Source of the DNA: an uncultured Faecalibacterium sp.
Lineage (GTDB): Bacteria; Bacillota; Clostridia; Oscillospirales; Ruminococcaceae
Direction: 5' to 3'
NCBI GenBank assembly: GCA_934518555.1
Contig: CAKSXW010000001.1
Coordinates: 20,528 to 84,527 of the forward strand
DNA: 64,000 bases
The notes under the pieces: generated by a model
Seen by the model: only the letters and a program-made list of their open reading frames with translations
What the model was told of the DNA's origin: nothing
Database searches by the model: none
Part shown: piece by piece, positions 51,248 to 59,785 of the stretch
Position numbering within the stretch: position 1 is the stretch's first letter
How the letters are laid out: the number at the start of each line of letters is the position of its first letter
Program-made: the position numbers and the translations under genes

Positions 51248-52000
51248 ATGGCAAGCTACCGTTACGAGCGTGACATCGACCCCAAAGACATTGCCCCTCG
51301 CCGCCAGCGGCAGTACAGCCGCCGGGAGCGGTGGGCCAACTGGTGGGATTACAACCTGAAGTGGGTGCTGATCTTTGGCATTGCAGCGGCCTTTGTGGGC
51401 TACTGCTTTATCGGCCAGTATTTCTTTACCACCCATGCCGACTACAATGTGGCCCTGGTGGCCCCCCACTACCTGCCGGAGGCCACCCAGACCGCTCTGG
51501 AGCAGGCTCTGGCCGCCTATGGGCAGGACCTGAACGGCGACGGCAAGGTGGTGGTAAAGGTCAACGTGTACCCTCTGGATTTTGACAACGAGGACTCCGA
51601 CGCCTACCTGGACATGGCCGGAACCACCAAGCTGTCCACCGATATCCAGGGAGCCCTCAGCTCCATTTTTATCCTCTACGACCCGGCAGGCTTCCAGAAC
51701 ACCACCGGCACCCTGCGGTACCTGGACGGCAGCCTGCCCCAGTCCGACGCCGACAATGATTGGTGGAACATGGTGTACCGCTGGACCGACTGCCCGGTGC
51801 TGACCAGCCTGGACCTGGGAGACTATACCGCCGACGCCGTGCAGAGCAGCAACGGTTCCAGCCAGGAGCTGCTGAGCCACTACTACATCGGCATCCGGGG
51901 GGCCTGGACCAAGGATGCTGCCCAGCTGATGGAAAGCAGCCAGGGCCTGTGGGATCAGCTGACTGCCGGGGCCCTTTCCACCGCCCAGGCGGAGGGTTAA
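51248..52000 (+). CDS. Membrane-anchored hypothetical protein
   Basis: 250 residues, not recognised. A basic cytoplasmic N-terminus (RRQRQYSRRERW), one membrane segment (WVLIFGIAAAFVGYCFIGQYFF) and an outside domain rich in Asp/Asn (~65-250), which includes an EF-hand-like DLNGDGKVVVKV. It is probably co-transcribed with plsC and with the 58-residue gene that starts one base after its stop. Confidence 0.6.
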   Translation: MASYRYERDIDPKDIAPRRQRQYSRRERWANWWDYNLKWVLIFGIAAAFVGYCFIGQYFFTTHADYNVALVAPHYLPEATQTALEQALAAYGQDLNGDGKVVVKVNVYPLDFDNEDSDAYLDMAGTTKLSTDIQGALSSIFILYDPAGFQNTTGTLRYLDGSLPQSDADNDWWNMVYRWTDCPVLTSLDLGDYTADAVQSSNGSSQELLSHYYIGIRGAWTKDAAQLMESSQGLWDQLTAGALSTAQAEG

Positions 52001-52001
52001 G

Positions 52002-52178
52002 ATGCGGTTCCGCATCAAAAAAGGGGGCTCGGCCCGGCGGTTCGTTTTTGACCGCAGCCCCAGCCCCCCACTGCCGCCGCTGCCCTCGACTGCCGCCGCC
52101 CTGGAGAACCCCTATGGCCGCTATTACAGCAAGGCTCGCAGCCGGGAGGACCTCTTGAAAAATAAACCAGACCTCTGA
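52002..52178 (+). CDS. Small basic protein
   Basis: 58 residues, starting one base after the preceding stop (TAA-G-ATG), so probably translationally coupled. Basic N-terminus (MRFRIKKGGSARRFVF), Pro-rich middle (SPSPPLPPLPS), and an ENPYGRYYSKAR end. It is followed at once by a terminator. The function is unknown. Confidence 0.5.
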   Translation: MRFRIKKGGSARRFVFDRSPSPPLPPLPSTAAALENPYGRYYSKARSREDLLKNKPDL

Positions 52179-52184
52179 CCCAGA

Positions 52185-52217
52185 GCTGCCGCACAGCATT
52201 GTGCGGCAGCTTTTCTT
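52185..52217 (+). terminator. Terminator of the plsC group
   Basis: AGCTGCCGCAC-AGCATT-GTGCGGCAGCT stem followed by TTTCTT. Confidence 0.85.
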
Positions 52218-52307
52218 ATTGGGACGGACCATTTTTGTTTTCAGTTTTCGTCGTTTCTGCCAGGGTATATCTGAAAATTTCTCCACCCTCAAATGGAGGG
52301 CGGTTTG

Positions 52308-52336
52308 TTGTTTCTCGGTCCCAGTTATGGTATACT
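52308..52336 (+). promoter_or_regulatory. Promoter of the aromatic amino acid operon
   Basis: TTGTTT (52308-52313), 17-bp spacer, TATACT (52331-52336), leader about 55 nt. No T-box or leader peptide is seen. A small CCCTC/GAGGG repeat just upstream (52286-52300) may be an operator. Confidence 0.6.
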
Positions 52337-52397
52337 TACTGGGTATCCCGGCCCTTGACGGGGCCCGGATGATCTGAGCAAAAAGGATGTGACCCCC

Positions 52398-53468
52398 ATG
52401 GATGCACTGGAACAAGCCCGTGCCGAGATCGACACCGTAGACGCCCAGCTGGCGGCCCTGTTTGAGCGGCGGATGGCTGCGGTGCTGCAGGTGGCAGAAT
52501 ATAAGCGTGCCCAGGGCCTGCCCATCTTTGACCCGGCCCGGGAGGCTGCGGTGCTGGAAAAGGCCGCCAGCCGCATCCGGGAACCGGCCCTGCGGCCCTA
52601 TTACCGGGACCAGGTGCAGCACATGATGGACATTGCCAAGCAGTACGAGGCCCAGGTGCTGGGCCAGAACCGGGCTGCCTACCAGGGGGTGGAAGGAGCC
52701 TTTGCCCACATCGCCCTCAAGGCCTTGTTCCCCCATGCCGAGGCGGTGAGCTGCCCCACCTGGGACGAGGTGTTCCAGGCCGTGGCCAGCGGCAATGCCG
52801 CCCACGGGGTGGTGCCCTTTGAGAACAGCCACGCCGGGGATGTTTCCGCCGTGCTGGACCTGTGCTACAACCACCCGGAGCTGTGGGTGGTGGGGGTCTA
52901 TGACCTGCCGGTATCCCAGAACCTGCTGGTGCTGCCGGGCACCCAGCTTTCCCAGATCCGCACCGTGTACAGCCACCAGCAGGCCATTGCCCAGAGCGAG
53001 ACCTTTTTGAAGCAGTTCCGCCTGCCTGCCACTGCCATGGCCAACACCGCCATGGCCGCCAAGTTCGTGGCCGACAGCGGCGACGCCTCCAAGGCCGCCA
53101 TTGCCAGCCGGGAGACTGCCGCCCTTTACGGGCTGGAGGTGCTGGTGCCGGACATCAACACCGACGGGGACAACACCACACGCTTTATCGTCATCAGTCG
53201 GCAAAAGCCTACGGTGGGCAATCGGTTCTCGCTGCTGTTCACTGTGGACAACAAGCCCGGCAAACTGGCGGAGGTGATCCAGATCATTGGTGCCAGCGGC
53301 TTCAACATGGAATCCATCAAGAGCCGCCCCATGCCCCATGTGCCCTTTGAATATTATTTTTACGTCGAACTGGTGGGAGACCCCTCCGGCGACGATACCG
53401 CCGCCCTGCTGCAGCAGCTGGACCGCACCTGCCGCACCGTGCGCCTGTTAGGAGTGTATACGAAATGA
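52398..53468 (+). CDS. pheA: Chorismate mutase / prephenate dehydratase
   Basis: 356 residues from ATG 52398. Residues 1-85 are an AroQ-type chorismate mutase (ARAEIDTVDAQLAALFERRM). Residues ~95-275 are prephenate dehydratase (YQGVEGAFAHIALKALFP, VVPFENSHAGDV, NTTRFIVISR). Residues ~280-356 are an ACT regulatory domain (LFTVDNKPGKLAEVIQIIGASGFNMESI) that normally binds Phe. It converts chorismate to phenylpyruvate. First gene of the operon; its stop overlaps aroB (ATGA). Confidence 0.93.
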   Translation: MDALEQARAEIDTVDAQLAALFERRMAAVLQVAEYKRAQGLPIFDPAREAAVLEKAASRIREPALRPYYRDQVQHMMDIAKQYEAQVLGQNRAAYQGVEGAFAHIALKALFPHAEAVSCPTWDEVFQAVASGNAAHGVVPFENSHAGDVSAVLDLCYNHPELWVVGVYDLPVSQNLLVLPGTQLSQIRTVYSHQQAIAQSETFLKQFRLPATAMANTAMAAKFVADSGDASKAAIASRETAALYGLEVLVPDINTDGDNTTRFIVISRQKPTVGNRFSLLFTVDNKPGKLAEVIQIIGASGFNMESIKSRPMPHVPFEYYFYVELVGDPSGDDTAALLQQLDRTCRTVRLLGVYTK

Positions 53469-54508
53469 GTGAATTTATCGGAACCAAGCTGACCATGAAC
53501 CTGGGGGAGCGCAGCTACGACATCATCGTAAAAAGCGGCTCCCTGGAAAACCTGTACCAGTTTGCCCGGCTGGACCGCCGGGTGGCTGTGGTCACCGACA
53601 GCGGTGTGCCTGCCCAGTATGCCCAAATGGTGGCAGACCAGTGCAAGGACGCCCGGATCATCACCGTGCCCCAGGGCGAGGCCAGCAAGAGCTTTAAGGT
53701 GCTGGAATCGGTGCTGCGGCAGATGCTGGACTTTGGCATGGGCCGGGGAGACCTGGTGGTTGCCGTAGGCGGCGGCGTGGTGGGGGACCTGGCAGGCTTT
53801 GCTGCCGCCATCTATATGCGTGGCGTGGATTTTATCAACTGCCCCACCACCACCCTTTCCATGATCGACTCCTCCATTGGCGGCAAGACCGCTGTGGACC
53901 TGGGGGACACCAAGAACATCGTGGGTGCCTTCTGGCAGCCCAAACTGGTCATCGTGGACCCGGACACCCTGGCCACCCTGCCCCGGCGTCACTTTATCAA
54001 CGGCCTGGCAGAGGCCGTCAAGGCTAGCCTGCTGGCAGACCCGGAGCTGTTTGCCATTTTTGAAAAGGGAGATGTGGACGCCCAGATCGGCGAGATCATC
54101 TGCCGCAGCCTCCGGTTCAAAAAGAACATCGTGGAGCAGGACGAAACGGAGCAGGGGATGCGGAAGGCCCTGAACTTTGGCCACACCATCGGCCACGGCA
54201 TCGAGGCCGTAAAGGGAGTCAAGGGCCGCCGCACCACCGGGCTGTACCACGGGGAGTGCGTGGCCCTGGGCATGCTGCCCATGATCGAATCCAAGGCTCT
54301 GCAAAAGCGGGTCCGGGCAGTGTACCGCCGCCTGGGGCTGCCCATCCGCACCACCTACGACCGGGAAAAGGTGCTGGCAGAGATGCTCCACGACAAAAAG
54401 GCCCAGGGGGGCCAGATCACCGTCATCAAGGTGCCGGGGCTGGGCTGCTGGCGTGCCGAGACCATCCCGGTGGAGGGCCTGCGGCCCCTGCTGGGCATGG
54501 AGGGCTGA
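53465..54508 (+). CDS. aroB: 3-dehydroquinate synthase
   Basis: 347 residues. NAD-binding GGGVVGDLAGFAAA near 98, PTTTLSMIDSSIGGKTAVD near 122, FKKNIVEQDE, and the metal-site His residues of LNFGHTIGHGIE near 238. It makes 3-dehydroquinate from DAHP. Normal length. Confidence 0.94.
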   Translation: MSEFIGTKLTMNLGERSYDIIVKSGSLENLYQFARLDRRVAVVTDSGVPAQYAQMVADQCKDARIITVPQGEASKSFKVLESVLRQMLDFGMGRGDLVVAVGGGVVGDLAGFAAAIYMRGVDFINCPTTTLSMIDSSIGGKTAVDLGDTKNIVGAFWQPKLVIVDPDTLATLPRRHFINGLAEAVKASLLADPELFAIFEKGDVDAQIGEIICRSLRFKKNIVEQDETEQGMRKALNFGHTIGHGIEAVKGVKGRRTTGLYHGECVALGMLPMIESKALQKRVRAVYRRLGLPIRTTYDREKVLAEMLHDKKAQGGQITVIKVPGLGCWRAETIPVEGLRPLLGMEG

Positions 54509-54511
54509 CCC

Positions 54512-55657
54512 ATGAAGAACACCTTTGGCAGCAGCCTTTCCCTGACCATTTTTGGGGAGAGCCACGGCCGGGCCGTGGGGGCTGTGCTGGACGGCGTGGC
54601 CGCCGGGGTGCCGGTGGACCAGGCCTTTGTAGACCACTGCATGGACCTGCGCCGGGCCCGGGGCGACGGCCTTTCCACCCCCCGGGTGGAATCTGACGCC
54701 GTGGCGTTTTTGTCCGGCGTGGTCAATGGCCACACCACCGGCACCGCCATTGCCCTGATGATCGAAAACCAGAACACCCGCAGCGGCGATTACGCCAAGA
54801 CCGCCGACCTGCTGCGGCCCGGCCATGCAGACTTTACCGCCTACGCCAAGTACCATGGCTTTCAGGACGCCCGGGGCGGCGGCCACTTTTCCGGCCGGGT
54901 CACTGCAGCCTTAGTGGCTGGAGGGGCCATCCTGCTGGGGGCCCTGGACCGGGCAGGCATCCGCATCTCCACCCATCTGGCCCAGTGTGCCGGCATCCAC
55001 GACACCCCCTTTGCGCTGGATAACACCGCCGCCCTGGGGGCCCAGGTGGAGGCCCTTTTCAGCAAAACCGAGGGCTTTGCGGTGCTGGACGCCGCTGTAG
55101 AGGAGCCCATGAAGGCCGCCATCCGGGCCGCCGGAGCCCAGGGAGACAGCGTAGGGGGCCTGTTGGAGACCGCCATCCTGGGCCTGCCTGCCGGCACCGG
55201 AGAACCTTTTTTTGACAGCGTAGAAAGCCAGCTGGCCCACCTGGCCTTTTCCATCCCGGCGGTGAAGGGCATCGAGTTCGGCACCGGCTTTGGCTTTGCC
55301 GGGCTCCGGGGCTCGGAGGCCAACGACGCCTTCCGCATGACGGCGGAGGGGGCCGTAGTCACCGCCACCAACCACAATGCAGGCATCAACGGCGGCATCG
55401 CCAACGGGATGCCCGTGGTGTTCCGCACGGTGGTCAAGCCCACCCCCAGCATCTATAAATCCCAGGATACGGTGGATTATCTGGCCAAAAAGGACGCACA
55501 GCTGTCCATCCAGGGCCGTCACGACCCCTGCATCCTGCCCCGGGCCGCCATCGTGCAGACCTGCGCCGCCGCCCTGGCGGTCAGTGACCTGCTCACCGCT
55601 CGCTACGGCGAGACCTGGATGACCTGCCCCACCAATTTCCGGAAGGAGGAGCTCTGA
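54512..55657 (+). CDS. aroC: Chorismate synthase
   Basis: 381 residues. ESHGRAVGAVLDGVAAGVPVD near 14, DARGGGHFSGR near 118, GDSVGGLLETAILGLPAGTGEPFFDSVES near 210, and NGGIANGMPVVFR near 290. It makes chorismate from EPSP with reduced FMN. It is 3 bp after aroB. Confidence 0.93.
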   Translation: MKNTFGSSLSLTIFGESHGRAVGAVLDGVAAGVPVDQAFVDHCMDLRRARGDGLSTPRVESDAVAFLSGVVNGHTTGTAIALMIENQNTRSGDYAKTADLLRPGHADFTAYAKYHGFQDARGGGHFSGRVTAALVAGGAILLGALDRAGIRISTHLAQCAGIHDTPFALDNTAALGAQVEALFSKTEGFAVLDAAVEEPMKAAIRAAGAQGDSVGGLLETAILGLPAGTGEPFFDSVESQLAHLAFSIPAVKGIEFGTGFGFAGLRGSEANDAFRMTAEGAVVTATNHNAGINGGIANGMPVVFRTVVKPTPSIYKSQDTVDYLAKKDAQLSIQGRHDPCILPRAAIVQTCAAALAVSDLLTARYGETWMTCPTNFRKEEL

Positions 55658-55658
55658 G

Positions 55659-56921
55659 ATGGAATACGGATTGATCGGCGGCCGCCTGGGCCACTCCTAC
55701 TCCAAGCGCATCCACGAGATGCTCTGTGGCTACCACTACGACCTGTGCCCCCTGCCCACTGAGGAGGAGGCCCGGGCCTTTCTGCAAAAACGGCAGTTCA
55801 AGGCCATCAACGTCACCCTGCCCTACAAACGGCTGGTGATGGAATATTGCAGTTTTCTGGACCCCCGGGCCAAGGCCATTGGGGCCGTGAACACGGTGGT
55901 GAACAAAAACGGCCTGCTTTACGGCTACAACACCGATGCCTCGGGCTTTGCCTACCTATGTGACACCCACGGGGTGGATTTTGCAGGCAAGACGGTGCTC
56001 ATCTTAGGCACCGGAGGCACCCACAACACCACCCGGGCCGTGGCCCTGGACAAAGGAGCCGCCCGGGTCCTGACGGTCAGCCGCACCCCGGACGCCGCCA
56101 AGGGGGAGCTGAGCTATGCCCAGGCCCTGACCAGCGGTGCCCAGATCCTGATCAACACCACCCCTGCCGGGATGTACCCCAACGTGGGGGTCTGCCACCT
56201 GGACGTGGCCGCCATGCCGGGGCTGGAGGCCGTGCTGGACGTGGTGTATAACCCCGATAAGACCGAGCTGGTGCTCCGGGCGGAAGAAGCCGGGGTCCCG
56301 GTGGCGGTGGGAGGCCTGGAGATGCTGGTGGCCCAGGCGGTGTATGCCGCCGAGTATTTTTTGGGCCGTCCCTTTGACGACGCCCCCGGGGAGATCCGCC
56401 GCATCGCCGCTGCTTTGCGCCGGGACACCCTGAACATCGCCCTGGTGGGGATGCCCTCCTGCGGCAAGACCACCCTGGGCAGACTGCTGGCCAAGAGCCT
56501 GGACCGCCCCTTTGTGGACCTGGACGAGGAGATCGTAAAGGCCGCCGGGAAAACCATCCCGGCGCTCTTTGAGCAGGAGGGAGAGGCCGGGTTCCGGGCC
56601 CGGGAGGCTGCTGCGGCCGCCCAGTTCGGCAAAGAGAACCGACAGGTCCTGTCCTGCGGCGGCGGCATCGTAAAGGACCCCAACAACCTGCGGGCCCTGC
56701 GGCAGAACGGTGTGGTGCTGTTTTTGGACCGCCCTCTGGAGGCACTGACGGTGGGGGGCGGCAGACCCCTTTCCTCCAGCCCGGAGGCTTTGCGGACCAT
56801 GGAGGCCCAGCGCCGCCCCCTGTACCTGGCGGCTGCGGATGCCGTGGTCCCCAACAACGGCACACTGGCCCAGGCCCTGGAGGCCGCCATGGAGGCTTTG
56901 GATGAAATTTTTGATACTTAA
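55659..56921 (+). CDS. Shikimate dehydrogenase / shikimate kinase fusion
   Basis: 420 residues, a natural AroE-AroK fusion. Residues ~1-250: shikimate dehydrogenase with GRLGHSYSKRIHE, NVTLPYK (catalytic Lys), YGYNTDASGF (Asp) and a GTGGTHNTTRA dinucleotide site. Residues ~258-420: shikimate kinase with Walker A GMPSCGKTTLG, VDLDEEI, FRAREAAAA, SCGGGIV and a lid RRPLYLAAAD. It performs two successive steps, dehydroshikimate to shikimate 3-phosphate. It overlaps the next gene by 20 bp. Confidence 0.92.
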   Translation: MEYGLIGGRLGHSYSKRIHEMLCGYHYDLCPLPTEEEARAFLQKRQFKAINVTLPYKRLVMEYCSFLDPRAKAIGAVNTVVNKNGLLYGYNTDASGFAYLCDTHGVDFAGKTVLILGTGGTHNTTRAVALDKGAARVLTVSRTPDAAKGELSYAQALTSGAQILINTTPAGMYPNVGVCHLDVAAMPGLEAVLDVVYNPDKTELVLRAEEAGVPVAVGGLEMLVAQAVYAAEYFLGRPFDDAPGEIRRIAAALRRDTLNIALVGMPSCGKTTLGRLLAKSLDRPFVDLDEEIVKAAGKTIPALFEQEGEAGFRAREAAAAAQFGKENRQVLSCGGGIVKDPNNLRALRQNGVVLFLDRPLEALTVGGGRPLSSSPEALRTMEAQRRPLYLAAADAVVPNNGTLAQALEAAMEALDEIFDT

Positions 56922-57366
56922 CGGCCCCAACGTAAATCTGATGCGGTACACCCAGCCGGGGATGCCCGGAGAGCTGGATTACAACGGCATGATGGATTTC
57001 GTCCAGGCCGGATGCAGCCAGATGGGCATTGAGACCGACTGCTTCCAGACCAACCACGAAGGGGACCTGATCGACGAGGTCCAGGCCGCCGCCGGACGGG
57101 TGGACGGCATCGTGCTCAACCCCGGCGGCTACGCCCACACCAGCGTGGCCCTGCTGGACGCCGTGCGGCTGTGCGGCGTGCCCACCGTAGAGGTGCTGCT
57201 GGAGGACCCGGACCCCCGGGAGATCTTCCGGCAGACCGACGTGGTGTCCTTTGGCTGCCAGGCCCATTTTATCGGCGAGGGGCCCCAGGGCTACCTCCAC
57301 GCCTGCGCCTACCTGGCCCAGCTGCTGCGGCTGGACGGCACCCCCAAAGCCCATCTCGTGATGTAA
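56902..57366 (+). CDS. AroQ-like type II 3-dehydroquinase, atypical active site
   Basis: 154 residues from ATG 56902. The fold is that of type II dehydroquinase: NGPNVNLM, NPGGYAHTSVALLDA (Asn, His and Ser kept), REIFR (Arg kept) and FIGEGPQGYLHA. But the loop Arg-Glu-Pro-x-x-Tyr-Gly reads TQPGMPG, so the catalytic Tyr is Pro, and the VEVHISN motif reads VEVLLED, so the catalytic His is Leu. It is the only candidate for this step in an otherwise complete operon. Confidence 0.7.
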   Translation: MKFLILNGPNVNLMRYTQPGMPGELDYNGMMDFVQAGCSQMGIETDCFQTNHEGDLIDEVQAAAGRVDGIVLNPGGYAHTSVALLDAVRLCGVPTVEVLLEDPDPREIFRQTDVVSFGCQAHFIGEGPQGYLHACAYLAQLLRLDGTPKAHLVM

Positions 57367-57393
57367 TAGAGCAACAGAAAGGAACACACTCCC

Positions 57394-58410
57394 ATGATCA
57401 TCTCCACCAAAAAAGGCACTCCCAAAGAGGAGCTGGAAAAGATCGTTGACAAATTCGAGAAGCAGGGCCTGGACGTGACCCTGATCACCGGCAAGGACTA
57501 CAACGTGTTCGGCCTGGTGGGCGACACCACCAAGATCGACGAACGGGATGTTCTGGCCAACCCCTGGATCGACAATGTGACCCGGGTGTCTGCCCCCTAT
57601 AAGCGTGCCAACCGCCTGTTCCACCCGGCTGATTCTGTCATCGACTGCGGCGGCGTCAAGATCGGCGGCCAGCAGAAGGTCGCCGTTATGGCAGGCCCCT
57701 GCAGCGTGGAAAGTGCCGAACAGGCCCTTCGCATCGCCCAGGGGGTCAAGGCCGGTGGGGCTGCCCTGTTCCGGGGCGGTGCCTACAAGCCCCGTACCTC
57801 CCCCTACGCCTTCCAGGGCCTGGAGACCGAGGGCATCCTGGACATGGTAAAGGCCCGGGAGGCCACGGGCCTGCCCATCGTCTCGGAGCTCATGAGCGAG
57901 GACCGGATCCCGGAGTTTGAGGAGTATGTGGACGTGGTGCAGATCGGTGCCCGGAATATGCAGAACTTCCAGCTGCTGAAGGCCGTGGGCAAGATGCACA
58001 AGCCGGTGCTGCTGAAGCGGGGCCTGTGCAACACCATCGAGGAGTGGATCATGAGTGCCGAGTACATCATGGCCGGGGGCAACGAGCAGGTGATCTTCTG
58101 CGAGCGCGGCATCCGCACCTTTGAGAAGTACACCCGGAACACCCTGGACCTTTCCGCCGTGCCCATCCTCCACGAAAAGACCCATCTGCCTGTGGTGGTG
58201 GACCCCAGCCACGCCACCGGCAAGGCCAACCTGGTGGAGCCTATGATGATCGCCGCTGTGGCTGCCGGTGCCGACGGCCTGGAGGTGGAGGTCCACTATG
58301 ACCCCCAGCACGCCTGGAGCGACGGTGCCCAGTGCCTGACCCCCGACGCCTTTGCCCAGGCCATGGCCAAGTGCCGTCAGGTAGCCTGGGCCATTGGCCG
58401 GGAGATGTAA
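57394..58410 (+). CDS. aroF: DAHP synthase (type I beta)
   Basis: 338 residues. Residues 1-~70 are the ferredoxin-like regulatory domain (MIISTKKGTPKEELEKIVDKF). The (beta/alpha)8 barrel follows, with VMAGPCSVES, RGGAYKPRTSPYAFQG, QIGARNMQNF, VLLKRG, and DPSHATGK. It condenses PEP with erythrose 4-phosphate, the entry of the pathway. The N-terminal domain usually gives feedback control by Tyr or Phe. Confidence 0.93.
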   Translation: MIISTKKGTPKEELEKIVDKFEKQGLDVTLITGKDYNVFGLVGDTTKIDERDVLANPWIDNVTRVSAPYKRANRLFHPADSVIDCGGVKIGGQQKVAVMAGPCSVESAEQALRIAQGVKAGGAALFRGGAYKPRTSPYAFQGLETEGILDMVKAREATGLPIVSELMSEDRIPEFEEYVDVVQIGARNMQNFQLLKAVGKMHKPVLLKRGLCNTIEEWIMSAEYIMAGGNEQVIFCERGIRTFEKYTRNTLDLSAVPILHEKTHLPVVVDPSHATGKANLVEPMMIAAVAAGADGLEVEVHYDPQHAWSDGAQCLTPDAFAQAMAKCRQVAWAIGREM

Positions 58411-58417
58411 ACCGTTT

Positions 58418-58485
58418 ACCCCCTCAGGCGCTGGCGCGCCAGCTCCCCCAAGGGGGCGCCTGAAGCGCTGCCCGGGGGGAAATCT
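58418..58485. repeat. Dispersed GC-rich palindromic repeat, copy 3 (inside the aro operon)
   Basis: ACCCCCTCAGGCGCTGGCGC followed by GCCAGCTCCCCCAAGGGGGCGCCT. Reversed, it aligns with 43371-43417 with a different central palindrome. It lies between aroF and aroA and will be in the mRNA as a hairpin. Confidence 0.6.
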
Positions 58486-58504
58486 GCAAAAGGATAACAC
58501 CACT

Positions 58505-59785
58505 ATGCTAGTAACCATCAGACCTGTCCCCGGCGGCATCGGGGGCGTGATCACCGCACCCCCCAGCAAGAGCATGGCCCACCGGAGCGTGCTCTGCGCC
58601 GCCCTGGCCCCGGGACGCTCCCATATCACCAATCTGGAATTCAGTAAGGACATCTCCGCCACCCTGGCCGCCGCAGGGCAGCTGTGCGCCCAGGTGCACA
58701 CCGGCCCTGCCGACGCTGTGGTGGAGGGCCTGGGGCATTTTCTGCCCCTGACCGCCCCGGTGGACTGCTGTGAAAGCGGCAGCACCCTGCGGTTTTTGAT
58801 CCCCCTGGCCAGCCTTACAGGCCAGGCTGTGACCTTTGTGGGCCGGGGCAGGCTCATGGAGCGGCCCCAGTCTGTATACCAGACCCTGTACCAGCAGCAG
58901 AAGCTGCGGTTCGACCAGACCCCTGCCGGGCTGACGGTGGAGGGGGCCCTGGCTCCCGGGGAATACCAGTTGGCAGGCAATGTGTCCAGCCAGTTCATCA
59001 GCGGCCTGCTGCTGGCTCTGCCTTTGCTGGCAGGGGACAGCACCCTGCAGCTGCTGCCTCCGGTGGAGAGCCGCAGCTACATCGACATGACCCGGTCCGT
59101 CCAGGCCGCCTTTGGGGTGGAGAGCTTCTGGCAGGGCCCCACCACCCTGGTGATCCCCGGCGGCCAGAGCTACCGCCCCCGGGACTACGCCGTGGAGGGA
59201 GATTACAGCCAGGCCGCCTTCCCGGCGGTGCTGGGGGCCGTCTGCGGCGGCGTCACCATTACAGGCCTGGCCCCGGACACCCTCCAGGGGGATGCCGCCA
59301 TCCTGGACATCCTGGGCCGCTGCGGTGCGGTGTTCACACGCCAGGGCAGCAGCGTCACCTTTGAAAAAGCCCCCCTCCATGGGGTGGACATCGACCTGGC
59401 CGACTGCCCGGACCTGGGCCCGGTGCTGATGGTGCTGGGGCTGCTGTGCCAGGGCACCACCGTCATCCGCAACGCCCAGCGGCTGCGGCTGAAGGAAAGT
59501 GACCGCATCGCCGCCATGGAGGCGGAGCTGCGGGCCTGCGGTGGCGTAGTGGAAAGCCAGGGAGGCACCATTACCATCCAGGGCTGCGCCCAGCAGCTCC
59601 GGGCCCCTGGGGCCCCCTTGCAGGGCCACAACGACCACCGGGTGGTCATGAGCCTGGCCGTGCTGGCTGCTGCCGCAGGGCTGCCCCTGACGGTGGAGGA
59701 CGCCCAGGCCGTGGAAAAGAGCTGGCCCGGGTTCTTTACAGCCATAAAGCCCTTGGGTGTGGAGGTAAACGAGGATGTTGGATAA
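58505..59785 (+). CDS. aroA: EPSP synthase (3-phosphoshikimate 1-carboxyvinyltransferase)
   Basis: 426 residues from ATG 58505 (AAAGGAT 12 nt upstream). PPSKSMAHRSVLCAA near 20, CCESGSTLRFLIPLA near 88, GNVSSQFISGLLLALPLL near 158, LKESDRI near 330 and GHNDHRVVMSL near 376. It adds the enolpyruvyl group to shikimate 3-phosphate. A longer frame starting inside the repeat at 58394 is not supported. It overlaps tyrA by 11 bp. Confidence 0.93.
   Translation: MLVTIRPVPGGIGGVITAPPSKSMAHRSVLCAALAPGRSHITNLEFSKDISATLAAAGQLCAQVHTGPADAVVEGLGHFLPLTAPVDCCESGSTLRFLIPLASLTGQAVTFVGRGRLMERPQSVYQTLYQQQKLRFDQTPAGLTVEGALAPGEYQLAGNVSSQFISGLLLALPLLAGDSTLQLLPPVESRSYIDMTRSVQAAFGVESFWQGPTTLVIPGGQSYRPRDYAVEGDYSQAAFPAVLGAVCGGVTITGLAPDTLQGDAAILDILGRCGAVFTRQGSSVTFEKAPLHGVDIDLADCPDLGPVLMVLGLLCQGTTVIRNAQRLRLKESDRIAAMEAELRACGGVVESQGGTITIQGCAQQLRAPGAPLQGHNDHRVVMSLAVLAAAAGLPLTVEDAQAVEKSWPGFFTAIKPLGVEVNEDVG

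Noticed and set aside
56152-59043. Minus-strand frame of 963 codons over the aro operon
   Set aside because: It crosses five well-supported enzyme genes on the other strand and has no protein character.
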